The notes under the pieces were generated by a model, which worked only from the letters and a program-made list of their open reading frames with translations, made no database searches and was not told the origin of the DNA. The position numbers and the translations under genes were made by a program. Of a stretch of DNA of 64,000 bases, positions 41,063 to 50,094 are shown piece after piece; the first letter of the stretch is position 1, and each line of letters opens with the position of its first letter. The stretch is from Marinifilum flexuosum (lineage in GTDB: Bacteria > Bacteroidota > Bacteroidia > Bacteroidales > Marinifilaceae). The DNA lies in assembly GCF_003610555.1 (NCBI RefSeq), contig NZ_RAPQ01000008.1, positions 860,490-924,489 of the forward strand, in the 5' to 3' direction.

Positions 41063-41942
41063 AAATGCTTACTGAGATACCTGCTTTTATAAACAAATTG
41101 TTATCTAAATCAAAATCCGCGATTTTATCACTTCCATCTTTAAATTCGAAGTTTCGATATAGTGTATAACCTGAATTGATATTTAGACTTATTTTTTTTG
41201 ATAATTTTTGCTTCAGCAATAAACCTCCTCCAACATTCATAATACTAACATTATCAATTGGGCTCGTTTCATTATTATAGACAAGTTTATCTGTTAATGT
41301 GAAATTTTCTCCAGCAATAAATAGATTTGCTCCTATTGTAGTTTTATCACTAGCTATATAATTTACATCAAGCATTGGGAAACCGAAATTTATATTCCAT
41401 TTTTCATTTGGTTTCCAATTTAAACTAACAATAGGAATAGGAGCAGGTACACCAATGGTATTCGAATAAATTGCTCCTAAATTTAGTATCATGTTCTTTT
41501 TTTGATTGATAGGTTTGCTAAACAAAGCCATTCCAAATAAATTTAGTTCATCGAAACCGACCGAGGATTCAAAATTAGAAGAAATATTAGGCTTGATAAA
41601 AGCTGTAAGGTACCAACCGTTTTTTAATGGGCGTGCATAACCAAATGTATAAGAAATGGTGTGAAAATTTTTTAAATCAGTTTCTAGTAAAGGAGTAGAT
41701 CCATAATCGATATTGACACCTGAATAGTTAAAGGTATGAAAGATTCTTCTTCCTGGAGTTTTTAGCTTTTTATGAATGCTAAATCTAAAGTCATATTTCT
41801 CAAAAGAAATATCATTTCCATTATCTGAATTACCTTTGCCAATGAATACATAATCAGCTCCAAATTTTTCTTGTAGCATTTGGGCTTGCGAGGGGAGCAT
41901 TATACCCACCATTATTGCTGTTATTAATAAAATTCTCTTCAT
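41061..41942 (-). CDS. Putative outer membrane beta-barrel protein (DUF6268-like)
   Basis: 293 residues. Signal peptide about 1-20 (MKRILLITAIMVGIMLPSQA, cut before QMLQ). The remainder is made of alternating beta strands (KYDFRFSIHKKLKTPGRRIFHTFNYSGVNIDYG, ISYTFGYARPLKNGWYLTAFIKPNIS, WNINFGFPMLDVNYIASDKTTIGANLFIAG) and ends in NNLFIKAGISVSI, an aromatic/hydrophobic C-terminal strand typical of outer membrane barrels. It resembles the DUF6268 family. No function can be assigned. It is 40 bp downstream of the cyclase gene on the same strand and may share its transcript. Confidence 0.65.
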   Translation of the reverse strand: MKRILLITAIMVGIMLPSQAQMLQEKFGADYVFIGKGNSDNGNDISFEKYDFRFSIHKKLKTPGRRIFHTFNYSGVNIDYGSTPLLETDLKNFHTISYTFGYARPLKNGWYLTAFIKPNISSNFESSVGFDELNLFGMALFSKPINQKKNMILNLGAIYSNTIGVPAPIPIVSLNWKPNEKWNINFGFPMLDVNYIASDKTTIGANLFIAGENFTLTDKLVYNNETSPIDNVSIMNVGGGLLLKQKLSKKISLNINSGYTLYRNFEFKDGSDKIADFDLDNNLFIKAGISVSI

Positions 41943-41982
41943 GCTATGTTTTATAAATTACTTAATAAACAAATATTTGATA

Positions 41983-43074
41983 CTATTGTTTGATGGCATA
42001 GATATCTACTTTTTCCTTTTTTCCCTTTAATTCAATGTTATCAATAAAGGAATAATTGAAGGAGTTGTAGAAAGCCAGATCCGTAACTATCAATTTTGAT
42101 GCCAAAAATTCTTCGTTGAATGAATTACATAGTCCTTGAATTCTTGATGCAGTATTAATTACATCACCATGGTAGGCGATGGAACGTTTTATTACACCTA
42201 CTTCAGCGGCCATTAGTGTTCCGCCATTTACACCTGCTTTAAATTGAGGTAGAAAGCCGTAAGAATTCATGTAATGATCGGACCTTTTTTGAAGATATTC
42301 CTTAAATCTGAAAAATATTTTGATGCACTTTGCATTTTTAATTCCATCATTATAAGGCCATATAAGTACAACTTCATCTCCAATATACTGGTATATATTT
42401 GCATCAAACTCATTAACCGCAAGCGTTAAATCGCTGAAGCAATCTTGAATGAGTTGACTATATTTTACATGTCCCAATTTTTCGGCATAGGTTGTAGATG
42501 ATTTTAAATCCATAAATAAGAATACCATTTTGACCTCTTTGGGTTGACGGTATTTGCCAAGCAATAAATCAAGAAGAACACCTGGACCAAATTTTTGATT
42601 GATAATCTGAAATAGGATAATAGTAGCACTTACCAAATATGTAAAAGTTACGATTCTGAAAAAATCACTTGATTTTACAAACATTCTTATTTCCTGAAGT
42701 GTTTCTCTCGATATTTCACCTTTTAAAATTAATTGAGATGCAATACCAACTAAGAATATTGTTACTATAGTTAAGATAATATGAATGATACTGTAAAAGA
42801 AAATAATCCGCCCATATGATTTTTTTCGAAGGCGTTCTTGTTTGTTTTTGATAAAAACATTTAAAATGCCGAATATACTTCCTAAAAATAAGCCTGCTAA
42901 AACTAAATTTAGCTTATTAATTTCAGCAACTGAAATATGCTTAGGAATCTCTCCTTCAATCTTTGGATTAAAGCTGGTAAGAATATCCCAAATAAATACA
43001 GCGCTTATCCATATCGCAATAATAATAAAGAAGTCTATGATAACTTTACGAGAGTTTTTATTGAATTTCAGCAT
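41983..43074 (-). CDS. Membrane-bound class III adenylate/guanylate cyclase
   Basis: 363 residues: four predicted membrane helices (about 10-30, 55-77, 88-112, 140-158), then a class III cyclase domain (about 183-355). Metal-binding aspartates are D189 (FMDLKSST) and D233 (IGDEV). Lys279 (FKAGVNGG) and Asp304 (YHGDVINTASRI) are the pair expected for ATP rather than GTP, and N307 and R311 match the transition-state residues. It should therefore make cAMP at the inner membrane. No cAMP receptor was seen in the window. It may be co-transcribed with the barrel protein downstream. Confidence 0.88.
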   Translation of the reverse strand: MLKFNKNSRKVIIDFFIIIAIWISAVFIWDILTSFNPKIEGEIPKHISVAEINKLNLVLAGLFLGSIFGILNVFIKNKQERLRKKSYGRIIFFYSIIHIILTIVTIFLVGIASQLILKGEISRETLQEIRMFVKSSDFFRIVTFTYLVSATIILFQIINQKFGPGVLLDLLLGKYRQPKEVKMVFLFMDLKSSTTYAEKLGHVKYSQLIQDCFSDLTLAVNEFDANIYQYIGDEVVLIWPYNDGIKNAKCIKIFFRFKEYLQKRSDHYMNSYGFLPQFKAGVNGGTLMAAEVGVIKRSIAYHGDVINTASRIQGLCNSFNEEFLASKLIVTDLAFYNSFNYSFIDNIELKGKKEKVDIYAIKQ

Positions 43075-43244
43075 ACTTATTGAATTTTGCCAAGTTGTAA
43101 TTTAATATTACAAAAAATAAAATTTAAATAGATTTACTTATTTCTTTGATGAAAAGAGAAAAATCAATTAATTTATGAAGTAGTGGGGTAATTTGTTTGG
43201 TAATACAAATAAAGCACATAAATTTTAAAATAATAAATTAAGCA

Positions 43245-43817
43245 ATGTTAAAAGATTTAGTTGCCAAAAACAGAAGTTACAGAAGATTCTTTGAAGATGA
43301 AAAAATATCTTCAGATCAAATTAAAGAATGGATTGATTTGGCAAGATTAGGAGCATCGGGAAGGAATGCACAAACCATAAAATATAAGATTGTATTATCT
43401 GATAAGATGCGTGATAATGTGTTTCAACAGCTTGCTTGGGCGGGTTATTTGCAGGATTGGGCTGGACCTGAAAAAGGAGAGAGACCAACGGCTTATGTTG
43501 TGATGATTAATGATGAAGGTCTTGGGAAGAATTATTTTAGTGACGATGGAATTGCGGTCCAAAATTTGTTACTAGGAGCAGTTGAAAGTGGTTACGGAGG
43601 TTGTATTATTCATGCTTTTAAGAAGAAAGAACTTAGTGAACTGCTAAAAATTGAAGAAGGATTTTCGATTATTCAGGTAGTTGCCTTGGGAAAACCGAAA
43701 GAAGAGGTAGTTATTGAAGAAATGAAAGATGGAGATATTAAGTATTGGAGAGATGAAAAAGGAGTTCATCATGTACCAAAACGTAGTATCGACGAAATAA
43801 TATTGGAAGAATTGTAA
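43245..43817 (+). CDS. Nitroreductase-family flavoprotein
   Basis: 190 residues. The N-terminal NRSYRRFFEDEKISSDQIKEWIDLARLGASGRNAQTIKYKIV holds the typical R-x-x-R/S and FMN-binding positions, and the DDGIAVQNLLLGAVESGYGGCIIHAF segment is the central helix of nitroreductases that packs on FMN. The usual KAYHHVKR-type C-terminus is replaced by VHHVPKRSIDEIILEEL, matching the family. It probably is an NAD(P)H-dependent reductase of unknown substrate. It starts at ATG, 34 bp before a CarboxypepD-like gene on the same strand. Confidence 0.85.
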   Translation: MLKDLVAKNRSYRRFFEDEKISSDQIKEWIDLARLGASGRNAQTIKYKIVLSDKMRDNVFQQLAWAGYLQDWAGPEKGERPTAYVVMINDEGLGKNYFSDDGIAVQNLLLGAVESGYGGCIIHAFKKKELSELLKIEEGFSIIQVVALGKPKEEVVIEEMKDGDIKYWRDEKGVHHVPKRSIDEIILEEL

Positions 43818-43851
43818 TGATAACTCTACGGAGTTAATAAAAGCTGGTAAA

Positions 43852-44565
43852 ATGAGAAAATATGTGATAGGTTGTATTGCTCTTTTTTGTGTTGTTCTTG
43901 CAACAGAGAAGCTAAATGCACAGAAGATAAGGACAGATTCATTGTTTTTTACAGGTGCGGTTATGGATCAGGAAGAATTATCACCATTGCCTTATGCGCA
44001 CTATAGGGTAAATAATAAAAAAGCTGGTACAGCAAACTCTTTTGGACGTTTCTCATTTTGGGTAAATGCTGGCGATACCATTCAATACTCTTACGTTGGA
44101 TATCAAAATGTTCAAGTTATAGTAAGCGATAGTCTAAAACAAGATTCATATCTTTTTGGTGTATTTATGGCAAAAGATACCGTTTCGCTGCAAGAGGTGT
44201 TAATATTACCTCGATTTGGTAATTTTAGGGAAGCCTTTATTAATGCCAAGGTAAATACTCCAGAGTATGTTCGTGCAAAGAACAATGTGAATTCGGCTAC
44301 CTACGAGGCTTTAACCAAGCGACCGGATAAAATGGATGCCAAAGCAAATACCGATTTGTTGATAAAGCAGCATGTAATAGAAAATGAGCATAAAGCTATG
44401 GTTCCTCAAGATATGGTTGCGGGTGTGAGTACACTTCGAACCTTACCCGAAGTACAACGATTAAAACGCAAGAAGAACATGAAAATTCCTGATAATTTGG
44501 TTACAGATAAGGAAATAAATACCTTAAAGCAAATGTATCGATACGGAATTAAAGAAAAGAAATAA
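43852..44565 (+). CDS. CarboxypepD-regulatory-like domain envelope protein
   Basis: 237 residues with a signal peptide (about 1-23, ends LNAQ). The following domain (about 33-105: FFTGAVMDQEELSPLPYAHYRVNNKKAGTANSFGRFSFWVNAGDTIQYSYVGYQNVQVIV) is the Ig-like carboxypeptidase-regulatory fold found at the N-terminus of TonB receptors, here without a receptor. The rest is a basic helical segment. It is probably a periplasmic or outer-membrane-associated protein. Its role is unknown. It ends before a strong bidirectional terminator. Confidence 0.75.
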   Translation: MRKYVIGCIALFCVVLATEKLNAQKIRTDSLFFTGAVMDQEELSPLPYAHYRVNNKKAGTANSFGRFSFWVNAGDTIQYSYVGYQNVQVIVSDSLKQDSYLFGVFMAKDTVSLQEVLILPRFGNFREAFINAKVNTPEYVRAKNNVNSATYEALTKRPDKMDAKANTDLLIKQHVIENEHKAMVPQDMVAGVSTLRTLPEVQRLKRKKNMKIPDNLVTDKEINTLKQMYRYGIKEKK

Positions 44566-44597
44566 AAAAAGCGGTGAAATTTTCACCGCTTTTTTTA
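44566..44597. terminator. Bidirectional terminator between converging genes
   Basis: The stem AAAGCGGTGAA / TTCACCGCTTT, with A and T runs on either side, lies between the CarboxypepD-like gene and the DUF4249 gene. Confidence 0.88.
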
Positions 44598-44612
44598 TCT
44601 GTCGAATTCTCG

Positions 44613-45545
44613 TTAATTAGATTCCTTGATTGTAATAATTTCTGTTTTCTGCACAGAAGAAACAACAAACAATCCCAACGCGTCGTCATCTAAATTACTT
44701 CCTCCAATGCGTTTAATATTGGAACGTAGAGGAGCTGGTGGTGGTGAAAATTGTGTTCCTTCATTGTCTCTCTGCTCCTCAGCTAGTCTCATGTAATCGT
44801 AAATTTCTTTTGACACCACATATTGCTTGATAAAGTACGATTCTCCCAAATGAGTTGCTTCATCAAAATAGGTTTGCGATTCATCTACGGATGTATAAGC
44901 GTTACTGCCAAACAGGTAACCTGAGTAGGCATAGGAATAAGTTAAATCTTCGTCTCCTGTTTGATCTTGCCTGTAAAGTTGCCACAGAAAATAATAGTCT
45001 TGGTCCTTTTCAAATTTTGGCTCAAAGCCAATGTAATATCCATCGTCATCATAGCTTACATCATCCGCTTCCTTATACTCAGAAAATATTCTTGGAGTTT
45101 GGTTGTATGGGATCACCATTTGAGGTTCGGATTCATATTTGGTTTCATCCTCCAGTGCAATGCACAGCTTATAGGATATCCCTACCTCAAGATTTTTCTT
45201 TAAAATATATCTTCCTTTCTGAGGATTGGGCACTTCTTTATTTTGATTGGCATCCCATTCCATTGGAATATCAAATTTCAAATTGTAGGTATTTCCTTTA
45301 TCATCCTTAAGCTCAACAATTGCCTTGTCCACCACGGGAAACTTATCTGATGAGAAATATGGCAGAGACATGGTTAAGCGTACCATATGCGTTCTCTCCT
45401 GACCATTTTCGCCAGGTTCTGCACTAAACCAACCATCAACAACTAACTTGGGACTTGTGGTCGGTACATCAACGGTTATTTGCTTTTCGCATGCATAAAA
45501 CCATGGTAAGCAAAGTAATACGATATATATATAGTTCTTATTCAT
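44613..45545 (-). CDS. DUF4249 family lipoprotein
   Basis: About 310 residues from ATG at 45545; a TTG at 45554 gives three more. The start is a lipoprotein signal (MNKNYIYIVLLCLPWFYACE, Cys19). The following EKQITVDVPTTSPKLVVDGWFSAEPGENG is the recognised start of DUF4249 proteins, with LTMSLPYFSSDKFPVVDKAIVELKDDKGNTY next. These lipoproteins are nearly always found with a TonB-dependent receptor, as here (22 bp downstream of it), and are thought to be the surface or periplasmic partner. Their ligand is unknown. Confidence 0.82.
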   Translation of the reverse strand: MNKNYIYIVLLCLPWFYACEKQITVDVPTTSPKLVVDGWFSAEPGENGQERTHMVRLTMSLPYFSSDKFPVVDKAIVELKDDKGNTYNLKFDIPMEWDANQNKEVPNPQKGRYILKKNLEVGISYKLCIALEDETKYESEPQMVIPYNQTPRIFSEYKEADDVSYDDDGYYIGFEPKFEKDQDYYFLWQLYRQDQTGDEDLTYSYAYSGYLFGSNAYTSVDESQTYFDEATHLGESYFIKQYVVSKEIYDYMRLAEEQRDNEGTQFSPPPAPLRSNIKRIGGSNLDDDALGLFVVSSVQKTEIITIKESN

Positions 45546-45567
45546 TGCAATCAATTGTAATAAAAGA

Positions 45568-47982
45568 TTAAAATTTAAAATTGTATGTAATGGTTGGAAC
45601 TGGTCTTCCTATAATTGAAAATTGCCAGGCTTCCATTTTATTTCCTTTGTTATAACCATTCCAGTTGTCATCACTTTCCTTGAAATAAACAGAGTAGGCA
45701 TTGTGTCTGCTGTAAAGGTTGGTTATCCCAAAATTCCAGCTGGCCTGCCACCTTTGATCTTTTTTCTTTTTTTTGCATTGGTAGGTGAATGAAATATCTA
45801 GACGGTGATAAGTTGGTAAACGATGCTGGTTTCGATTGATGTAATGTGCATAGGTGTTCCCTTGTAACTCGTACTTTCCATATGGATAGGTAATTGGTCG
45901 ACCACTCATTAAAATAAAGTTTGTAGCAAAAGACCATCTTTTACTCAATTCATAGTTGGCAACAATTTTTAAATCGTGAGTTTTATCGTAATCGGCCGGA
46001 AAATACTTTCCATTGTTTATTTGTGTAGACGGATACATTTCACCTGAACTTGCGTTCATTAATCCTGGAACTTTCTTCTCCGAACGAGAAAGTGTATAGG
46101 CTACCCAACCGGTTAGCCTTCCCTCTTTTTTGCGAATACTCAACTCCAGACCATAAGCTCGTCCTTTTGCAGTAAGCAATTCTGTTTCTAAGGTTGAGTT
46201 TAGGAGAAGTTGAGCTCCATACTTGTACTCCACCAAATCGTGAAAATTCTTATGGAACAACTCAATAGATGTTTCCCAGGTGTTGTTACCAAAATTCCTG
46301 AAATACCCTAATGCAAATTGGTCTACTTTGGCAGGCTTAATATGCTTCCCTGCAGGCACCCAAATATCTAAAGGAGTTGGAGCTGTTGTATTCGAAATTC
46401 TATGAATGTATTGTCGAGTTCTATTGTAACTACCTTTTATGGAACTAACATCGGAAAGTGAATATTTGATGGCAACTCTAGGTTCCAATCCAAAATAATT
46501 TTCAATTATCTCATTCCTTTCATATTTTTTTGAACCTATGCTACTTTCCTTTTCTTTAGGTTTGTTGGTTTCGTAAGAGTATACTGTTTTCTCACCCAAA
46601 CTTGTAAAGTTACTAGCTCTTAAACCATACTGCACACTCAAATTTGGTCCCAAGTTTTGTTCCATATTAAAGTATGCCGCAGATTCTAGTGCATTTTCCT
46701 TTTCCAGTTTGCTGGATTTTAATACCGAATTTTTTACTGGGTTTAATTTTCCTGGATTAAATTGATAGTAAATACTTCCAAAACCAAATTTCAATTTCAT
46801 ATCCGGATTTGGGAAATAAGAGAAGTCTGCCTTTAGGTTATAATTCTGAATGCTTGATTTCCATTCGAAGCCCATTGTTCCTTCCGGTACCGAAATGGAG
46901 TAATCAAAATTGGAGTAAATCCCCGTAAAATTGGAGAATAACTTTTTACTGAACAGGTGATTCCAACGTACCGTTGCTGTTTTATTCCCCCAATGAGAAT
47001 CGAATTGCTTGCCGAATTTAAAAACATCATTCCCAAAATAACCAGAAATGTATAATCTGTTATTGTCGTTGAATTTGTGATTGATTTTTGCATTTAAATC
47101 ATAGAAGTAAACGATGTTGTCACGCATTTTAGGGTTTATTCTTAGCAATACATCAGCATAAGATCTTCTTCCCGATAACATGAATGAGGTCTTGTCTTTT
47201 TTTATGGGCCCCTCTAAAGTTAATCTGCTGCTAACAAGACCGATTCCCCCGCTTCCTGAAAATCGCTTACTATTCCCCTCTTTCTGGCGAACATCCAATA
47301 CCGAAGACAATCTTCCTCCATATTGAGCTGGTATTCCTCCTTTATACAGTTGAAAATCCTTAACCGCATCACCATTAAAAACAGAAAAGAATCCGAATAA
47401 ATGCGATGAGTTATATACAGGAGCTTCATCCAAAAGAATTAAATTCTGATCGGTTCCTCCACCTCTAACATTAAAACCGGAACTACCATCGCCTACGGTA
47501 CTTACCCCTGGAAGCATCTGTAATGTTTTAATGATATCAACTTCCCCAAGAAAATGAGGTAATTTGCGCACCATTGGAAGAGGCACTTTTTCAACACTCA
47601 TCTGAATAGATTTTACATTCTGATCCTTTTTTTGAGCAGTTACCACAACATCATTCAGTTGAATGTCATCTGATTTTAATTCGATATTGAAAGTTCTGTC
47701 TTCATTCAGGATTAACTCTTTTACGACAGGAGTATATCCTATAAAACTGAATTGAACCTGGTATTTTCCTGGTGTTACTGAGAGTGAGTAGAAACCATAT
47801 TCATTGGTGACTGTACCTAAGCTTAGTTCAGCAATACTAATGGTTGCGCCAATCAATGCTTCCCCATTAGCACCATCTTTTACATATCCACTAATGGTAT
47901 GTTTTTCCGCAGCCAAAATACGACTTGTCTGTATGATCAATATTAACCAAAGCAGAATTCCCCTATACATACTTTTTTTCAT
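45568..47982 (-). CDS. TonB-dependent receptor with CarboxypepD-like domain (FecA/IroN-like architecture)
   Basis: 804 residues. Signal peptide about 1-24 (ends RILAA), CarboxypepD-like domain about 30-105 (TISGYVKDGANGEALIGATISIAE), DVVVTAQKKDQNVKSIQMSVEKVPL as TonB-box/linker, plug about 130-235 (MLPGVSTVGDGSSGFNVRGGGTDQNLILLDEAPVYNSSHLFGFFSVFNGDAVKDF), then a 22-strand barrel ending TITYNFKF. It is not of SusC type, as the length and plug differ. It precedes the DUF4249 lipoprotein gene on the same strand, a recurrent pair in Bacteroidota. Import substrate unknown. Confidence 0.92.
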   Translation of the reverse strand: MKKSMYRGILLWLILIIQTSRILAAEKHTISGYVKDGANGEALIGATISIAELSLGTVTNEYGFYSLSVTPGKYQVQFSFIGYTPVVKELILNEDRTFNIELKSDDIQLNDVVVTAQKKDQNVKSIQMSVEKVPLPMVRKLPHFLGEVDIIKTLQMLPGVSTVGDGSSGFNVRGGGTDQNLILLDEAPVYNSSHLFGFFSVFNGDAVKDFQLYKGGIPAQYGGRLSSVLDVRQKEGNSKRFSGSGGIGLVSSRLTLEGPIKKDKTSFMLSGRRSYADVLLRINPKMRDNIVYFYDLNAKINHKFNDNNRLYISGYFGNDVFKFGKQFDSHWGNKTATVRWNHLFSKKLFSNFTGIYSNFDYSISVPEGTMGFEWKSSIQNYNLKADFSYFPNPDMKLKFGFGSIYYQFNPGKLNPVKNSVLKSSKLEKENALESAAYFNMEQNLGPNLSVQYGLRASNFTSLGEKTVYSYETNKPKEKESSIGSKKYERNEIIENYFGLEPRVAIKYSLSDVSSIKGSYNRTRQYIHRISNTTAPTPLDIWVPAGKHIKPAKVDQFALGYFRNFGNNTWETSIELFHKNFHDLVEYKYGAQLLLNSTLETELLTAKGRAYGLELSIRKKEGRLTGWVAYTLSRSEKKVPGLMNASSGEMYPSTQINNGKYFPADYDKTHDLKIVANYELSKRWSFATNFILMSGRPITYPYGKYELQGNTYAHYINRNQHRLPTYHRLDISFTYQCKKKKKDQRWQASWNFGITNLYSRHNAYSVYFKESDDNWNGYNKGNKMEAWQFSIIGRPVPTITYNFKF

Positions 47983-48050
47983 TTATTGAATTTTAGTTTA
48001 GCTATCTTAAGTGAGACAACCAAGAACCTGCTTACACGTATTGAAACAAA

Positions 48051-48080
48051 AAAAAAGATCACCCTTAGGTGATCTTTTTT
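48051..48080 (-). terminator. Rho-independent terminator of the proline dehydrogenase gene
   Basis: The 13-bp stem AAAAAAGATCACC / GGTGATCTTTTTT with loop ctta is followed on the minus strand by a T run. Confidence 0.85.
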
Positions 48081-48095
48081 TATAACTTGGGCTCA

Positions 48096-49007
48096 TTACC
48101 CTCTATTAAATAATGCTTTTATAATCAAGGAAGCCATTTTTGGGTTTTCTTTTAATCTTCGCGTTGAGTATCCAAACCAATCTTTTCCAAAGGGTACATA
48201 AACTCTCATGGTATGTCCTTTCTCAACAATTGATTTTCTTAGCTCAGGTGTTACGCCATATAACATCTGGAACTCATACTTATCCTTCGGAACATTGTAC
48301 TTCTCAATAAGCTTGTATGCACCATCAACCAAAGGTTTGTCGTGAGTTGCAATTCCTGGGTACACGTCATTTTTAAACATGAAATCCAAATCCTTAAGGA
48401 AATACTCGTTGATTTCTTCGTACTTTTTGTAAGCAATCTCTTCAGGCTCAACATAGATTCCCTTACACAAGCGGTAGTTTAATTTTGAAACACCGTTTTG
48501 CATGTCCATCATGTTGTTCAAATCGTTAAGAGTTCTCTTAAGGTAAGCCTGAACAACAAGTCCTACATTCTTAGGAAATTCTTTCTTTAACCTTCTGAAT
48601 ATGCTGATTTCTTTGTCAACACAAGGAGAATCTTCCATGTCGATTCTCACAAAATTATTGTATTCAGCAGCTTTTGCTACAACAGTTCGGATGTTTTGGT
48701 AACAAACTTCCTCGTCAAGCAATAGGCCAAAGAAAGTTGGTTTAACCGAATAGTTACCATCAATCTTGTTGGCTTCAAAGGTTTCGATAATTTCCAGGTA
48801 AGCTTCTTTATTTTCGGTAGCTTCATCAAGATTTTTAATGAATTCTCCTAATAAATCAACGGTTACTTTAATTCCCTGATCATTTAATTTCTTCGATTCT
48901 CTTACTGCATCAGAGATGGTTTCTCCTGCAATGTATCTTTTCGAGAATATCCAAACCAATTTTTTAGGCATATAGGGTAGGGTTGCCGCTATAAGTTTAT
49001 TGAACAT
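48096..49007 (-). CDS. Proline dehydrogenase
   Basis: Oxidises L-proline to 1-pyrroline-5-carboxylate with FAD, passing electrons to the membrane. 303 residues, the single-domain TIM-barrel form. Readable family motifs: VRIDMEDSPCVDKEISIFRRLKKEFP near 119-144, VVQAYLKRTLND near 152-163, SKLNYRLCKGIYVEPEEIAYK near 174-194 (R and Y at the flavin), and KYEFQMLYGVTPELR with VYVPFGKDWFGYSTRRLKENP (Y, RR: substrate carboxylate). The second-step enzyme is encoded at 52569-54200 on the same strand. Confidence 0.93.
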   Translation of the reverse strand: MFNKLIAATLPYMPKKLVWIFSKRYIAGETISDAVRESKKLNDQGIKVTVDLLGEFIKNLDEATENKEAYLEIIETFEANKIDGNYSVKPTFFGLLLDEEVCYQNIRTVVAKAAEYNNFVRIDMEDSPCVDKEISIFRRLKKEFPKNVGLVVQAYLKRTLNDLNNMMDMQNGVSKLNYRLCKGIYVEPEEIAYKKYEEINEYFLKDLDFMFKNDVYPGIATHDKPLVDGAYKLIEKYNVPKDKYEFQMLYGVTPELRKSIVEKGHTMRVYVPFGKDWFGYSTRRLKENPKMASLIIKALFNRG

Positions 49008-49184
49008 TGAGTTAAAAATTTAGTGATATACGTTTGATAATTGTAGTTCACAATGTATAGAGTATAAAGTAGAAAAAGAATGATGTTTATCAGCATATCA
49101 AAATGTTTGGATATTTGATGATGATTAATGTGTAGGCGATTTTAAAATTGAATGCCAGGAATTTTTTAGTCTACTTATAAAAGT

Positions 49185-49192
49185 TATATTTG
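49185..49192 (+). promoter_or_regulatory. Candidate -7 promoter box for the OmpH-like gene
   Basis: TATATTTG (TAnnTTTG consensus), 76 bp before the start codon, with TTTT about 17 bp upstream as a weak -33 element. Confidence 0.45.
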
Positions 49193-49267
49193 TTAGGCAA
49201 AATCAAAAAATGGGAATACCATAATGGTGTTCAAATAAAACTTAGAAAATTTAAATACTAAATACCT

Positions 49268-49855
49268 ATGAAAAATTTATCTGTTGCATTAAATGCTGTG
49301 TTAGTTGTTGCTGTTGCAATTCTTTACTTTGTTCAGTTCTCTGGTAAAGGAGAATCGAAAGATGTGAAAACTGTAGCTGGAGAAGGAGCTGTTGTATACA
49401 TTAACACGGATTCATTACTAAGCAACTATAACTTTTCACGTGATTTGAATGAGAAGTTTTTGAAGAAACAAGAAGATTCGCGTACTGATTTTAACTTTAA
49501 AGCTCAGAAATTAGAGAAAGAAGCAGTTGAATTTCAGCGTAAACTTCAAAACAATGGCTTTTTAACTCGCCAAAGAGCAGAAGAAGCTCAGCAAAAATTA
49601 ATTGCCAAGCAACAAAACTTACAGCAATTAGATCGTGAGTTAAGCGCAGAGTTAATGGGCGAACAACAAGCAAATAGCAAACGTTTATTCGATAGCGTTA
49701 CCAACTATTTGAAAGAGTACAATGCATCTCATAACTACAGCTTAATTTTAAGCACTACCAAAGGTGGAAACGTATTGTTATCACAAGATGGTTTAGACAT
49801 TACTAAGGAAGTTATCGATGGCTTAAATGCAAGATATACTACTGAAGCAAAATAA
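49268..49855 (+). CDS. OmpH/Skp-like protein with uncleaved membrane anchor
   Basis: 195 residues. The N-terminus is a hydrophobic helix without a clear cleavage site (MKNLSVALNAVLVVAVAILYFVQFSG), so it is probably anchored in the inner membrane with the rest in the periplasm. Then come the Skp-like strand VVYINTDSLLSNYNFSRDL, a long K/E/Q coiled coil (about 68-140) and the C-terminal YSLILSTTKGGNVLLSQDGLDITKEVIDGLNARY. It is a third OmpH-family protein in this window, remote from bamA and diverged from the other two. Confidence 0.8.
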   Translation: MKNLSVALNAVLVVAVAILYFVQFSGKGESKDVKTVAGEGAVVYINTDSLLSNYNFSRDLNEKFLKKQEDSRTDFNFKAQKLEKEAVEFQRKLQNNGFLTRQRAEEAQQKLIAKQQNLQQLDRELSAELMGEQQANSKRLFDSVTNYLKEYNASHNYSLILSTTKGGNVLLSQDGLDITKEVIDGLNARYTTEAK

Positions 49856-49874
49856 TTGAAGATTTATAAAAGTA

Positions 49875-49914
49875 GAAAGGGCAGATGGCTGATTAGCTAT
49901 CTGCCCTTTCTTTT
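49875..49914 (+). terminator. Rho-independent terminator after the OmpH-like gene
   Basis: The 16-bp stem GAAAGGGCAGATGGCT / AGCTATCTGCCCTTTC (one G-T pair) with loop gatt is followed by T. Confidence 0.88.
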
Positions 49915-50063
49915 GTCTGGAAAAGTCAAAAAGTAGAATAGTTGAAAAGTCCATGATGAAGTAAGGAATTTTAATCCCATTCATTCACTCTTCATTTACT
50001 CATTTACTAATTATTTAGTCTTCTCATTCCTTTCGGTGATTTCCCCTTAATCATGAAGTTTTT

Positions 50064-50071
50064 TATATTTG
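50064..50071 (+). promoter_or_regulatory. Candidate -7 promoter box for the GT2 gene
   Basis: TATATTTG, matching TAnnTTTG, 24 bp before the start codon, which gives a short leader. Confidence 0.45.
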
Positions 50072-50094
50072 CGCTTCGTATCTAAAATAGAAAT

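Noticed and set aside
50035-50060. Solo end of the 165-bp element (GATTTCCCCTTAATCATGAA resembles its downstream flank)
   Set aside because: Similarity is short and could be chance, and the inverted repeats are absent.
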